Shown here piece after piece: positions 1 to 9,270 of a stretch of DNA of 64,000 bases. Location: NCBI GenBank assembly GCA_963774075.1, contig CAVZDP010000003.1:868001-932000 (forward strand), read 5' to 3'. How positions within the stretch are numbered: the stretch's first letter is position 1; every line of letters starts with the position of its first letter. The notes beneath the pieces are model-generated. The model was not told where the DNA came from and searched no databases. It worked only from the letters and a program-made list of their open reading frames with translations. Source of the stretch: JBBQNR01 sp963774075 (GTDB taxonomy: Bacteria > Actinomycetota > Thermoleophilia > Solirubrobacterales > JBBDJG01). The position numbers were made by a program, and so were the translations under genes.

Positions 1-1526
1 ATCAGGCACGCACGCTGGGCCGCGCCGCCGATCCAGCCCTGGGGAAGGATGTGGATCACGGGCCCGTCAGGGGCCTGCGCGAGCGCCTCCAGCGCCGCCG
101 AGCGTGGGGGCGTCTCGTCGATGGCGGCCGGCGGCCGCGTGTAGAGGTCGATGCCCACGATCGCAGCGATCGCGAGGGTGACCGGCACCACTGCCCTCGG
201 CCCCACCCGTCTCAGGATCGCCGCGGCGCCGAGGCCCGCGAGCACAGCGGTGCCCGCCATCAGTGGCATCACGAAGCGCTGGCCGGCGCGGAGGCCCGGG
301 GTGAGCTCGAAGATCAGCGAGGCCGGCGTGGGTATCGAGCCGTTCAGGACGCGTGGCGGCAGCGAGCACACCACGCAGGTGATGACGGCTGCGGCCGCAA
401 GCAGCGCCGCGATCGCCTCCGGAGAGGGCCGTGTCCGCAGGCGGCGCGTGACCCACCCACGCAGCGCGGCCCAGACCCCGCTGGCGCCGAGCAGCAGGAC
501 CGACACGCCGACGTAGAGGTTGGCGCTCGCAGCGCGCGGGACCAGGTCGACGAGTCCGTTCGACACGCCGTCGGGCCAAATCGAGCCGTAGCCCGGCCAG
601 GCGAACATGAGCGGATGGGCCGCCTGCTCGTAGAAGTCGCTCAGCGGGCGGTCGGGAGAGTCCGAGAAGGAGGTGGCGACACCCACAGCCAGCGCGACCG
701 CGGCGCCAAGCGCCCATGGCGCTGCGACGAGGCCGAGCCAGCGCCGGGGAAGCTCCACTCGCGGCGCGATGGCAGCGACGACGATGAGGCACGCTACGCC
801 GATCGCGAACACGTGCAGGGCGAAATAGGGCGTCCAGAACATCGCGGGCAGGATCGACGCGCCGGCGATCACCGCGCCCCGGCGGCTGGGAGTGCTGGCG
901 AGGCTCCAGAAGGCCCACAGCGGGAGGATGAACAGCCACATGTGCGCGTAGGTCGTCGCGGCGGTGGCGAGCGAATACAGATGGGGCGAGAAGCCGTACG
1001 CGATGCCGGCCACGAAACCGGCGCCGGTCGACCCCGTCACCTTGCGGACGAACAGATACGTGACGGTGGCGGTGAGGAAGTAGCCGAGCACCGCGAACAG
1101 CCCGTGGGCCTGCACCGGGCCGAGCAGCTCCGACCCGATCCAGAGGTAGGCCGCGCTGAAGACGGATACCGAGTCCAGCCCCGGCGTCGTAGCCACGCCG
1201 TCGGGAAAGCCGACGGACGTTATCTCCCCGTGGATGAAGGGAAACGTGTTGCTTCGAGCGATCGAGCCGAACTTCGCGATGCTCGACGACACGTCGCCGC
1301 CGAGCGGCCCGATCAGAGTCGTCCCCGGCTCGGCGATCCACGGCCAGGTGACGGCGAAGGCCAGCAGAGCGTAGGCGGCCGGCGGCAGCCACGCCGTGAC
1401 GGCGCGAGGCATGCCTGGACGCCGCCGGGGAGCGGAGCCCTCCGGCGCGACACCGTCGTCGGCGGACGGCCGTGGGGAGGAACTCTTCTGGGCGGCTCCG
1501 GGAGCGGCTTTGTCGATCACGTCCAT
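1..1526 (-). CDS. Polytopic membrane protein, GT-C/YfhO-like (3' end cut by window edge)
   Basis: At least 508 codons are visible, read leftwards from an ATG at 1526 and still open at base 1. After a hydrophilic Pro/Ser-rich N-terminus of about 45 residues (begins MDVIDKAAPGAAQK) the protein becomes a series of hydrophobic helices. The first contains AAYALLAFAVTWPW and is followed by a long outside loop with PLGGDVSSSIAKF. Many helices with a large first loop is the layout of GT-C glycosyltransferases and YfhO-like proteins, which use lipid-linked sugars. The neighbouring sugar-nucleotide and glycosyltransferase genes fit that role. No catalytic motif decides the family, so the activity is open. 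An ATG at 1412, just before the first helix, is an alternative start. Confidence 0.75.
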   Translation of the reverse strand, partial: MDVIDKAAPGAAQKSSSPRPSADDGVAPEGSAPRRRPGMPRAVTAWLPPAAYALLAFAVTWPWIAEPGTTLIGPLGGDVSSSIAKFGSIARSNTFPFIHGEITSVGFPDGVATTPGLDSVSVFSAAYLWIGSELLGPVQAHGLFAVLGYFLTATVTYLFVRKVTGSTGAGFVAGIAYGFSPHLYSLATAATTYAHMWLFILPLWAFWSLASTPSRRGAVIAGASILPAMFWTPYFALHVFAIGVACLIVVAAIAPRVELPRRWLGLVAAPWALGAAVALAVGVATSFSDSPDRPLSDFYEQAAHPLMFAWPGYGSIWPDGVSNGLVDLVPRAASANLYVGVSVLLLGASGVWAALRGWVTRRLRTRPSPEAIAALLAAAAVITCVVCSLPPRVLNGSIPTPASLIFELTPGLRAGQRFVMPLMAGTAVLAGLGAAAILRRVGPRAVVPVTLAIAAIVGIDLYTRPPAAIDETPPRSAALEALAQAPDGPVIHILPQGWIGGAAQRACL

Positions 1527-1725
1527 CGCTGACGAAGGGAAGAACACTGGCCGGCGGCGTTTGGACCCCTGGGGGCCGGCCCGCTTCGGCGGCCGTGTCC
1601 GCGCAAGCCTGAACGCCGGCCGGGACGGCAAGAGGCTGCACCAGTCCCGCACGCGGCCGCCGGGCGGGGGATTCTAGCCCCAACAGCGGCCTCGCCTCTG
1701 GCCGGAGGCACGCTCGAGGGGCCGG

Positions 1726-2763
1726 CTATCCGCGCCCGGCGAACAGCTCGCGGTAGCTGGGCACCACGGCCTCGTGTGACTGGCCCGACTCCTGGATCGC
1801 GAGCGCGCTGGACAGCGCGGCGATGCCGTCCCAGCCGGTGACCGTGGCCCGCGCCGGGTCGCCGAGAGCGGCGACGAAGGTCTCCCACTGCACCCGCAAC
1901 GGCTCTCGCCGCTCGAGCGCGAAGCGGACCATGTTGCCTTCGCCCGTGCCGCGCACCACGTTCAGCGCATCCCATTGGATCGTCGTGCGGGGGTTCTCGT
2001 AGAAGAAGAGGTCCTGGGTCAGGTAGTTGACGACGAACATCCCGCGCTCGCCGGTGACACTCAGCTCGCGCACCTTGGCCGGCGTCATCCAGTTGACTTC
2101 GAGCAGCCCGGTCGAGCCGTCGTCCATGCGAAGCGAGGCGCAGATCAAGTCCTCCGCCCGCGCATGCGCACGCTGCGCGACCTCGGCATAGACGCGGCGC
2201 ACCTCGCTGCCGGTCAGGTAGCGCGTGATGTCCAGGTCGTGCGTGGCCAGGTCGAGTGACACGCCCAGCATCGACTCGCGGTCCGGAAAGGGACTCAGCC
2301 GTCGCGCATGGATCTGAAACACCTCGCCCGCGTCGCCGTCGTCGAGCTTCTGCTTCAGCAGCATCACGGCCGGGTTGAAACGCTCTACGTGGCCCACGCT
2401 CAGCATCAGCCCGCGTGATTCGGCTTCGCGCACGAGCTCGAGGGCCTCGTTCTCGGTGGGGGCCATCGGCTTCTCGACGAGCACCGACAGTCCCGCTCCG
2501 AGCGCCGCCAGGCCGAGGCGCGGAAGCTGATCGACCGGGACGGCCAGGCAGGCGAAGTCGGCTTCGACTCGCTCGAGCGCATCCTCCAGCCGCTCGAACG
2601 CCTGCGCGTCGGGAGCCGTACGGAGCGCGACCGACCGCCGCTCCTCGCTCGGATCGACGATCGCGACGAGCTTCACGTCCGGCAGCATCCCGAGCACGCG
2701 CAGGTGGTAGGTGCCCATGCGGCCGAGCCCCGCGATTATCGCCCGATAGCCTTCGCTTCCCAT
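1726..2763 (-). CDS. Gfo/Idh/MocA-family oxidoreductase, probable UDP-GlcNAc 3-dehydrogenase type
   Basis: This 345-residue protein has a Rossmann nucleotide-binding loop GLGRMG (residues 12-17), the family motif EKP (97-99) whose lysine is catalytic, and GHVERFNP (124-131), typical of the branch that oxidises UDP-N-acetyl sugars at C3 with NAD. The C-terminal half is the expected beta-sheet substrate domain. Length is normal for the family. The gene is divergent from the GT2-GT4 glycosyltransferase at 2824, so supply of a modified sugar nucleotide for the polysaccharide is the likely role. The family is firm; substrate is inferred from motif and context. The start is supported by TAGGTT 8 nt upstream and the absence of a ribosome-binding site, a pattern repeated in this window. 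Confidence 0.85.
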   Translation of the reverse strand: MGSEGYRAIIAGLGRMGTYHLRVLGMLPDVKLVAIVDPSEERRSVALRTAPDAQAFERLEDALERVEADFACLAVPVDQLPRLGLAALGAGLSVLVEKPMAPTENEALELVREAESRGLMLSVGHVERFNPAVMLLKQKLDDGDAGEVFQIHARRLSPFPDRESMLGVSLDLATHDLDITRYLTGSEVRRVYAEVAQRAHARAEDLICASLRMDDGSTGLLEVNWMTPAKVRELSVTGERGMFVVNYLTQDLFFYENPRTTIQWDALNVVRGTGEGNMVRFALERREPLRVQWETFVAALGDPARATVTGWDGIAALSSALAIQESGQSHEAVVPSYRELFAGRG

Positions 2764-2771
2764 GCGCGGGC

Positions 2772-2777
2772 AACCTA
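2772..2777 (-). promoter_or_regulatory. Putative -10 element, leaderless type
   Basis: TAGGTT on the minus strand lies 8 nt before the ATG at 2763, leaving no room for a 5' leader. No convincing -35 hexamer was noticed. This is one of fourteen such sites in the window. Confidence 0.4.
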
Positions 2778-2823
2778 TCGGCTCAGCAGCGATGAGCCGC
2801 CGACGGCAGCGGGCGCACGCGTC

Positions 2824-4984
2824 GTGAGTGTCCTCCCGCTAGCGGAGTCGCGAGCCCTCCGTCGCGGCGCGATCGCGGTGTGCATTCCGGTGACGAGCGG
2901 ACCGGAATCGCTCGAACGCTGTCTCGCGAGCGTGATCGCGACCAGCCCGCACGACGTCTCCATCGTCGTCGCCGCCGAGCGGGCGACTCACGAGTTGGAG
3001 CAGATCCTGGCGGGAATCGACCGCGACGTGCACCTGCTTGGTCGTGGAGGGCGCCGGCGCGGTCGCGCTCGCGAACGCGGCGCTCGAGGCTTGCGCGGAC
3101 GCGGACGCAGTGCTGCTCTCCAGTGACGCGGTCGTGCCGACCGCGTGGCTCGAGCGCCTTCGCGACGCTGCCGGCTCCGATTCGATCGTCGCGACGGCGA
3201 GCGCGCTCGGGCCGGGGAGGGGACCGCTGTCGATCGGTCCGGGGGCTCTGCCGATTGACCCCCGGCATCTCGAGCGCGTCGCTGCCGAGGTCGGTTCGCG
3301 AGCGTCACGCGCGCGGCCGCGGACGGCCACGGCCGATGGTCGGTGCGTCTGGATCTCTCGCGCCGCGCTCGAGCTCGAGGGCAAGCTGGACGAGGGGTTC
3401 GAGTCCCTGCGCGCCGCCTTGATCGACCTCTCGCAGCGCTGCGCGCTGCGCGGATTCGCGAACGTGGCCGCCGACGACGTGATCGTCGGCTCGGCGTCGC
3501 CAGAGGCGGACACCGGCACGGAGCAGCTTGCGGCGGGCCGCGACGGGGCCCTCCTGCAGGAGCGGTACCCGTACCTCCTGCCGGCGCTGGAGCCGGAGAC
3601 GTGGCAGCCGCTGCAACGCTCCCTCGCCTCCGCGCGGCGGGCGCTCGGGCCGTTGCGGGTGACGATTGACGCTCGCATCGTTCGCGGCTCGTTCTCCGGC
3701 GCGCATGCGCAGACGCTCGAGGTGATCGAGACGCTCGCCCGCCTACCCGACGTGCGGGTGCGAGTGGTGCTCGACCCCGCGATCGGCCCTGACGCCCTCG
3801 CCGCCCTCGATCGCCTCCCCGGGGTGGAACGCGTCGCCGCCGGCGACGTCTCCGCTGCGACGGAGCGCGACGACGTCGCACACCGTCCCTACCAGGTGAC
3901 GTCCCCGGAGGACCTCGACTTGCTCTCGCAGCTGGGCGAGCGGCTCGTGATCACTCACCTCGACCTGATCGCCTTTCACAACCCCGGCTACTTCGACACC
4001 CACGACTCGTGGCTGGCGCACAGGCGCGTCACGCGCCAGGGCCTTGCGATGGCCGACCGCGTCGTGTTCCTGAGCGAGCACGCCGCGCGCGATGCGATCC
4101 GGGAGGGCCTGGTGGAGCGCGGACGCGCGCGCGTCGTGCCGATGGCGGTGAGCCGCGACCGGCACACGCCGGGAGGCCGCAGGCCCGAGGGGGTCCCCGA
4201 TCGACCATTCCTGCTCTGCCTCGGCAACGACTTTCGGCACAAGAACAGACTGTTCGCGATCAAGCTCCTGGCCGAGCTCCAAGGGCGAGCGTGGGACGGC
4301 GACCTGGTGCTCGCGGGCGCGCGGGTCGAGCACGGATCATCGCGTTCCGAGGAGGCGAGCTATCTCTCGTCGCGCCCCGGGCTCGCCGCGACGGTGCACG
4401 ACCTGCCGGCCGTCGACGAGGCGGAGAAAGCCTGGCTGTACGCGAATGCCGCGGCGGTCGCCTACCCGACCGTCCTCGAGGGCTTTGGCCTGATCCCCTT
4501 CGAGGCTGCAAGCGCGGGCACGCCCTGCATCTTCGCCCGCCAGGCGTCGCTCGCGGAGCTCCTTCCCCCCGAGGCCGCCTCGATCGTGCCATGGGACGCT
4601 GCCGAGTCGGCCGAACGGGCGCTGCCGCTGCTGCTCGACGCCGAAGCACGGCGCCGCCATCTCGAGCTGGTCGCCGAGGCGGGGCGTGCCCTGGGGGACT
4701 GGCAGTCCATCGGGCGCGAGCTGCTCGCCGTGTACGAGGAGACGGCGGGGCTGCCGTCGCGCGAGGCGTCTTCGCTGGCCGCCGAGGCCACCAGGCAAGA
4801 GTCGAAGCTCGAGGCCTGGAACCTCCTGGAGCGAGGCCTTACGCCGCGAGCAAGGACCGGGCTGCTGGCGCTGGCGCAGCGCAGAAGGCTGCGACGGCCG
4901 CTGTCGTGGTTGCTCGCCGGCCTCTACCGCGTCGCCGGTCGGGCCGGCCGCGGCGATGCAGACGGCCGCGGCGGGCGACGGTGA
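2824..4984 (+). CDS. GT2-GT4 two-domain glycosyltransferase with an apparent 1-nt frameshift near 3037-3040
   Basis: From a GTG at 2824 one frame encodes a GT2-like N-terminus (AVCIPVTSGPESLERCL) up to DVHLL. From 3041 the next frame continues seamlessly with VVEGAGAVALANAALEA and AVLLSSDAVVPTAWLERL, the middle of the same GT2 fold. The junction reads cacctgcttggtc, where one base fewer would restore a single frame. The second half, from about base 3650, is a GT4 transferase with LCLGNDFRHKN and the donor-binding EGFGLIPFEAASAG. So this is either one fusion gene with a frameshift (mutation or sequencing error) or a broken GT2 part before an intact GT4 ORF starting with TTG at 3038. The 3' end overlaps the convergent gene at 4924 by 61 bp. 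Role: polysaccharide assembly in the cytoplasm. Confidence 0.75.
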
Positions 4985-7386
4985 CCCCATAGAGCCCGTA
5001 TCTCCTCGAGGCGCGCGCGAATGAGGCCGCCGACGGCTTCTGGCGAGTACAGCTCCTCGATGTCGACTCGCGCCCGCTTTGCCTTCAGTCGAGCCTCATC
5101 GGGTCGTTCGACCACCCGCCGCATCAAGCGCGCCGCCTCGTGCGTGTCGGGGTGGGCCCAGGTTCCGTCCGCCGGGTAGATCTCGCAGTCCGCCCCGACG
5201 CGCGCCCGCTCCCACGGCACGGGGTAGCTGTTCTGGTCGGTCATGAAGTCCATGGGTCCCGAGTAACCGGTCGCGACCACGGGCTTGGCGAGCGCCATGC
5301 ACTCCGCGAGCGTGAGTCCGAAGCCTTCGCTGCGATGAAGCGAGACGTAGCAGTCGCAGCCCCTCACCAGGGCATCGCGCTCGCGCGCGCTGAGCGAGCG
5401 GTCGACGACGTGTACGTCCGGCCGGCCGCGGGCCGCCCACAGAACCTCCTGCAGAGCCTCCGGGCGGTGAACGCCGTTGATCGTCTTGACGACGAGCTGC
5501 GGCCCTTCACCCGGTTCGAATGCGAGCCGGAACGCTTCCACCAGGCCGACCGGGTTCTTGCGCTGGATCGTGCTGAAGAAGTCGAACATGAAGAGGAACT
5601 GGAAGCCCTCGGGGATGCCGAGGTCGAGCTTCACGTCGCCTGGGTCTGGCGGTAACACCGACGGCGGCACACGGCGGACGGGGATCGGCGCGGCGGACGC
5701 GAGGTTCTCGGCGACGTAGCTCGAGTAGACCCAGATCTCGTCCAGGAGGCCGAAGGCGCCTCGCCAGCGATCGGGCACGGCGTCGGTCTCCCAGGCCCAG
5801 ACGCCGATCGCCGGGCGCTCGGTGAAGAAGTCCTCGCCGGCGGACTCGGCGAAGCGCGGCAGCTCGTCGGGGTTCAGGCAGATCAGCCTGAACCCCGATG
5901 AAGCGGCGCCGTCCAGGTCCTGGTACTCGACGCGCGCGTACTCGTCGTGAGGTACTTCCCTCAGCTTCACGAACTGCCGCACGTCTACGGTCGAGGTCGA
6001 GACCGGGATCTCGGCTGCTTCGAGCGCGCGCACGTAGCTGCGCGCGGCCTCGCCGAGCCCGAGCGTGCCGGTCAGGAGGCCGGTCACCTCCATGGCGAGT
6101 TGGGGCGCATCGCCCCGCGGCAGCGATGAGCGCCGGGGCGCTGGCGTTCGGGAGCTCCTGCCGTGCTGGATCCCGGGCCCACCGGGTGGAAGAAAGCGAT
6201 CGGGGAGCCCCATCTCCACGGAGCCGAAGACCCACACCCAACCCGCGAAGCCCTCACCGTCCGCGCCGTCCAGGTCCGGATAGGCGGAGTGGAGGTCGTC
6301 CCGCTCGCGATAGATGCGATAGAGGTAGCGATTGACGCCGGCAGCGCTCCCGTACGGAGCCGGTTCGTCGAGCCAGCGCATGAAGTCCTCGAGGCCCTCC
6401 TCGGTGAAGACGTCGCCGAACGTCTCTCCCGCCGCCGCGGCTTCGGCGAGCAGGTGGGAGAGCCGATCGTCGAACGTCATCCCGTTTGGAAGCCGCAGGC
6501 CCACGTCGGCGCGCCGCCGGTGGTCGCGCCAGCCCGCCTCGTGCAGACGCTCCGCGTACGACTCGCACAGCTGCGCCAGCTGCGGGTTCTCGCTCGTGCG
6601 CACCCGGTCCATCTCGGCGGTCAGCAGGAAGGGCCGTCCGGGATCGAAGCCCTCGAAGTGGAGGAAGCGCAACGGACGCCCATCGACGAGCGGGAGCGCG
6701 CCGTCGCTCGAGAGAGAGCGCTCGTGGAGGTTCCAGTAGCTCACCGCCGAGGCGCTGTCGGAAAGCGCCGCGGCTGTGGGGAAGACGCTGGGGACGAGGT
6801 CGATCCAGCGGCTGAGCTCCCTGCGCGGATGGAGAGGCTGGCCCGGTGAGGGAGGGGGAAGCGAAGCCGCCGCGCGCGCCGTGCGGGCCGCCCACCACCG
6901 CGCCGGCTCGATGCCTTCGGTCCCGGAGAGCGCCACCAGTGACGCGCCGAGGCGACCGGCGCTGCGCAGGTCGGCGGCGTCCGGGCGATGACCGTCAGGC
7001 GGCAGGTGGCCGAGCAGGCGCGGCGCGATCACCACGCCGTGTCGCTCGAGCAGGCGTGCCACCGGCTCGAGCGGGGCGTGCAAGTCCACCGCCGCATCGA
7101 GGTACACGATGGGGCCGCGGTCGCGTGCGAGCAGCCACGCGAGCAGCCGCGGCTTCAGCAGCTCGGTGAGGTCTGCCCAGCGGTCGTCCGCCAGCAGCTT
7201 GTCGAAATCGTCGAGCGGGAGCTGATCGGGCCGAATGACCTCGAAGGGCTCGTCCTTCTGCTGCGGCCTTCCGCGTCCGAGACACAGCACCGTGAGGGAG
7301 GCCTCGGGGTGATGGCGAGCCAGGCTGCCCGCCAGGACGCGGGCGTTCGCCAGCCTGCCGGCGTTGACGATCGTGCAGAACTTCAC
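4924..7386 (-). CDS. Large two-domain glycosyltransferase (GT-A-like N-terminus, GT4 C-terminus)
   Basis: The 820-residue protein starts MKFCTIVNAGRLANARVLAG, the beginning of a GT-A fold like GT8-type or related nucleotide-diphospho-sugar transferases, with an acidic VYLDAAVDL motif near residue 125 that could bind the metal. From about residue 420 a GT4 domain begins (LLTGTLGLGEAARSYVRAL), with DFFSTIQRKNP and the donor-site motif HRSEGFGLTLAECMALAKP. The C-terminal 25 residues are Arg/Pro-rich. The ATG overlaps the stop of the upstream methyltransferase gene by ATGA, so the two are translationally coupled. The convergent 61-bp overlap with the neighbouring glycosyltransferase is unusual. 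Linkage specificity cannot be read from sequence. Confidence 0.85.
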   Translation of the reverse strand: MKFCTIVNAGRLANARVLAGSLARHHPEASLTVLCLGRGRPQQKDEPFEVIRPDQLPLDDFDKLLADDRWADLTELLKPRLLAWLLARDRGPIVYLDAAVDLHAPLEPVARLLERHGVVIAPRLLGHLPPDGHRPDAADLRSAGRLGASLVALSGTEGIEPARWWAARTARAAASLPPPSPGQPLHPRRELSRWIDLVPSVFPTAAALSDSASAVSYWNLHERSLSSDGALPLVDGRPLRFLHFEGFDPGRPFLLTAEMDRVRTSENPQLAQLCESYAERLHEAGWRDHRRRADVGLRLPNGMTFDDRLSHLLAEAAAAGETFGDVFTEEGLEDFMRWLDEPAPYGSAAGVNRYLYRIYRERDDLHSAYPDLDGADGEGFAGWVWVFGSVEMGLPDRFLPPGGPGIQHGRSSRTPAPRRSSLPRGDAPQLAMEVTGLLTGTLGLGEAARSYVRALEAAEIPVSTSTVDVRQFVKLREVPHDEYARVEYQDLDGAASSGFRLICLNPDELPRFAESAGEDFFTERPAIGVWAWETDAVPDRWRGAFGLLDEIWVYSSYVAENLASAAPIPVRRVPPSVLPPDPGDVKLDLGIPEGFQFLFMFDFFSTIQRKNPVGLVEAFRLAFEPGEGPQLVVKTINGVHRPEALQEVLWAARGRPDVHVVDRSLSARERDALVRGCDCYVSLHRSEGFGLTLAECMALAKPVVATGYSGPMDFMTDQNSYPVPWERARVGADCEIYPADGTWAHPDTHEAARLMRRVVERPDEARLKAKRARVDIEELYSPEAVGGLIRARLEEIRALWGHRRPPRPSASPRPARPATR

Positions 7387-8402
7387 GCCTTGCTCGCGAC
7401 GACGGCGTACTCGCTCTCCCGGTAGCGATCGTCGTCGACGTGCCCGGTGCCGAGCGGATGGAACGCATAGGCCGAGTCGAAGCCCGCGAGCCTGCAGAGG
7501 ACGAGCAGCGCCTCCGGGAAGAGCGGGTGCCTGTGCGTCGGGTCGACCCAGAACGTCTTCAGGGAGTGTGGCGCGTGCGGGTTCACCGTCTCCGCGACGA
7601 ACATCCCGCCGGCAGGCAGTCTCGCGAAAGAGAGCTCGAGGAAGCGCACGAGCTCCGCGTAGGTGAGGTGCTCGACGAGCTGAGCGGAGAACACTGCGCC
7701 GATCTCTTGCTGCGATGCCCCTTCGAGGTAGTCGTTCACCGTTCCGAGCCGGACGGCTTCGTGGCCCTTCGCATGACAGCGCTCGACCATCGCCTCGTCG
7801 GCGTCGACCCCTACGTAGGAGATGCCACGCTCGCGCAACAGGTCGAGGAACTCGCCGCGGCCGCAGCCCGCGTCGAGCACCGGCTGGTGCTCGTGGAGCA
7901 GCTCCACGAACACTGCCTGTCGCTCCTTGACTCTCTCTTCCGGACCTCGGAAGGCTTCCTCGAATCCCAGGTAGGGCGCGCCGCTGGCGCCACCGCCCTC
8001 GCGGTAGCCGAGCACCACTCCGGCGGAGGGGTGGCGGAACTGCTCCAGGGTGCCGGGCGCCGCGTAGGGAAGGGCCCGGGTCCCCGCGACCGCCTCCTCC
8101 GTCTCGGCCACGCGCGAGCGCAGCACCTCGAGCGCTTCGAGCACGTCCTCCGACAGCAACTCCACCTGCACCCGCTCCTGGTCGCGGAGACGGCGGTCGA
8201 GGTCGTCGATCGCGTCCAGCAGCTTGCCGTCAACGGTCCTCTGATAGGCGGTGTACGGCCGCAGCAGCCGGAGGAGCGAGCGGCGCACGACCTCCCGCAC
8301 TTTCCCGGGCCCGCGCGCCTGCAACTCAGGCCCGCGACGCGCCAGCTCGCGAGCGACGCCGGCCGGGCGCGATGCTGCTCCATCTTCGGACTGGGAAGTC
8401 AA
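7383..8402 (-). CDS. SAM-dependent methyltransferase, class I
   Basis: The 339-residue protein has an N-terminal coiled/helical region of about 130 residues (LDRRLRDQERVQVELLSEDV), then a class I methyltransferase domain with the SAM-binding motif VLDAGCGRGEFLDLL and acidic GVDADEAMVE. An N-terminal helical extension of this kind is common in methyltransferases that act on growing polysaccharide chains, where it can help measure length or dock on glycosyltransferases; that role is inferred. The gene is coupled by ATGA to the 820-residue glycosyltransferase downstream. The start is a TTG at 8402, 77 nt from the divergent methyltransferase at 8480. Confidence 0.85.
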   Translation of the reverse strand: MTSQSEDGAASRPAGVARELARRGPELQARGPGKVREVVRRSLLRLLRPYTAYQRTVDGKLLDAIDDLDRRLRDQERVQVELLSEDVLEALEVLRSRVAETEEAVAGTRALPYAAPGTLEQFRHPSAGVVLGYREGGGASGAPYLGFEEAFRGPEERVKERQAVFVELLHEHQPVLDAGCGRGEFLDLLRERGISYVGVDADEAMVERCHAKGHEAVRLGTVNDYLEGASQQEIGAVFSAQLVEHLTYAELVRFLELSFARLPAGGMFVAETVNPHAPHSLKTFWVDPTHRHPLFPEALLVLCRLAGFDSAYAFHPLGTGHVDDDRYRESEYAVVASKA

Positions 8403-8479
8403 GGTTGGTGACTGGGGCCGCTCAACGTGCTGCTAACCTCGCGGCGCTCCGCGGAACCGCCAGCGAAGCCGCAGCCGGG

Positions 8480-9247
8480 ATGAGCTTCGCGCTCAGGCCG
8501 CACACAGTAGGGCACGTGCCACTTCCCGCTCCACTAAAGACCAGTCTTCAAAGGCTGTGGGACACGACGAACGACGACTATCGCCGTAAGCTCGTCGACG
8601 CCCTGCCGAGCGGCTCCGACCTACGGTTGCTCGACGTCGGCTGCCACGACGGGGCGTTCACGCAGCGGCTGGCCGAGCGCATCGGCACTTCAGCGGGCCG
8701 AGTGTCGGGGATCGAGATCGTGGAGGAATGGCGCACTCAGGCTCAGGCACGCGGCTTCGACGTTCGGGCCGGGGACATCGAGGAGCGCTGGCCCTTCGAC
8801 GACGGGTCCTTCGACGTCGTGCACGCCAACCAGGTGATAGAGCACGTCAAGAGGCTGGACCATTTCGTCGGCGAGGTCCGGCGGGTGCTGGCCCCTGGCG
8901 GCCGGGCGGTCATCTGCACTGAGAACCTGGCGAGCTGGCACAACATCGCCGCCCTGATGCTCGGCCTGGTCCCGTTCTCGCTCACGAACATCAGCTCGAA
9001 GGGACCGGTCGGGAACCCGTACGCGCTGCACGTCGGCGAGAACGGGTCGGTGTGCGAGCCTTCCCAGCACATCCACGTGCTCACGCACGTTGGTCTACGC
9101 GCGATCTTCGAGATGCACGACTTCGAGATCGAGAGCGAGTTCGCGTCCGGTTACTACCCGCTGTTCGGCCGCGCCGCCTCGGCCGTCTCCCAGCGCCGTC
9201 CCAAGCACGCGCATTTCATAGGCGTAGTCGCCAGGCGACGGTCTTAA
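8480..9247 (+). CDS. SAM-dependent methyltransferase, class I
   Basis: The protein of 255 residues has the SAM motif LLDVGCHDGAFTQRLAERIG, an acidic GIEIVEEW, and the later motif FDVVHANQVIEHV seen in Methyltransf_11/23-type enzymes. A longer reading from ATG 8372 would overlap the divergent gene and add 36 residues that do not look like protein, so ATG 8480 was chosen. It lies directly upstream of the Wzt/Wzm exporter genes, so methylation of a sugar or chain end before export is plausible. O-antigen systems of the Wzt type do use terminal methylation, but the acceptor here is unknown. Confidence 0.85.
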   Translation: MSFALRPHTVGHVPLPAPLKTSLQRLWDTTNDDYRRKLVDALPSGSDLRLLDVGCHDGAFTQRLAERIGTSAGRVSGIEIVEEWRTQAQARGFDVRAGDIEERWPFDDGSFDVVHANQVIEHVKRLDHFVGEVRRVLAPGGRAVICTENLASWHNIAALMLGLVPFSLTNISSKGPVGNPYALHVGENGSVCEPSQHIHVLTHVGLRAIFEMHDFEIESEFASGYYPLFGRAASAVSQRRPKHAHFIGVVARRRS

Positions 9248-9257
9248 AGGGCTGTCT

Positions 9258-9263
9258 TAGACT
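9258..9263 (+). promoter_or_regulatory. Putative -10 element, leaderless type
   Basis: TAGACT lies 7 nt before the ATG at 9271 and only 10 bp after the previous stop. It suggests the exporter genes have their own leaderless promoter. Confidence 0.4.
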
Positions 9264-9270
9264 TGCCCTG

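Noticed and set aside
51..1532. Long plus-strand ORF over the membrane protein
   Set aside because: Arg/Gly/His-rich composition without hydrophobic pattern; the minus frame reads as a clear membrane protein.
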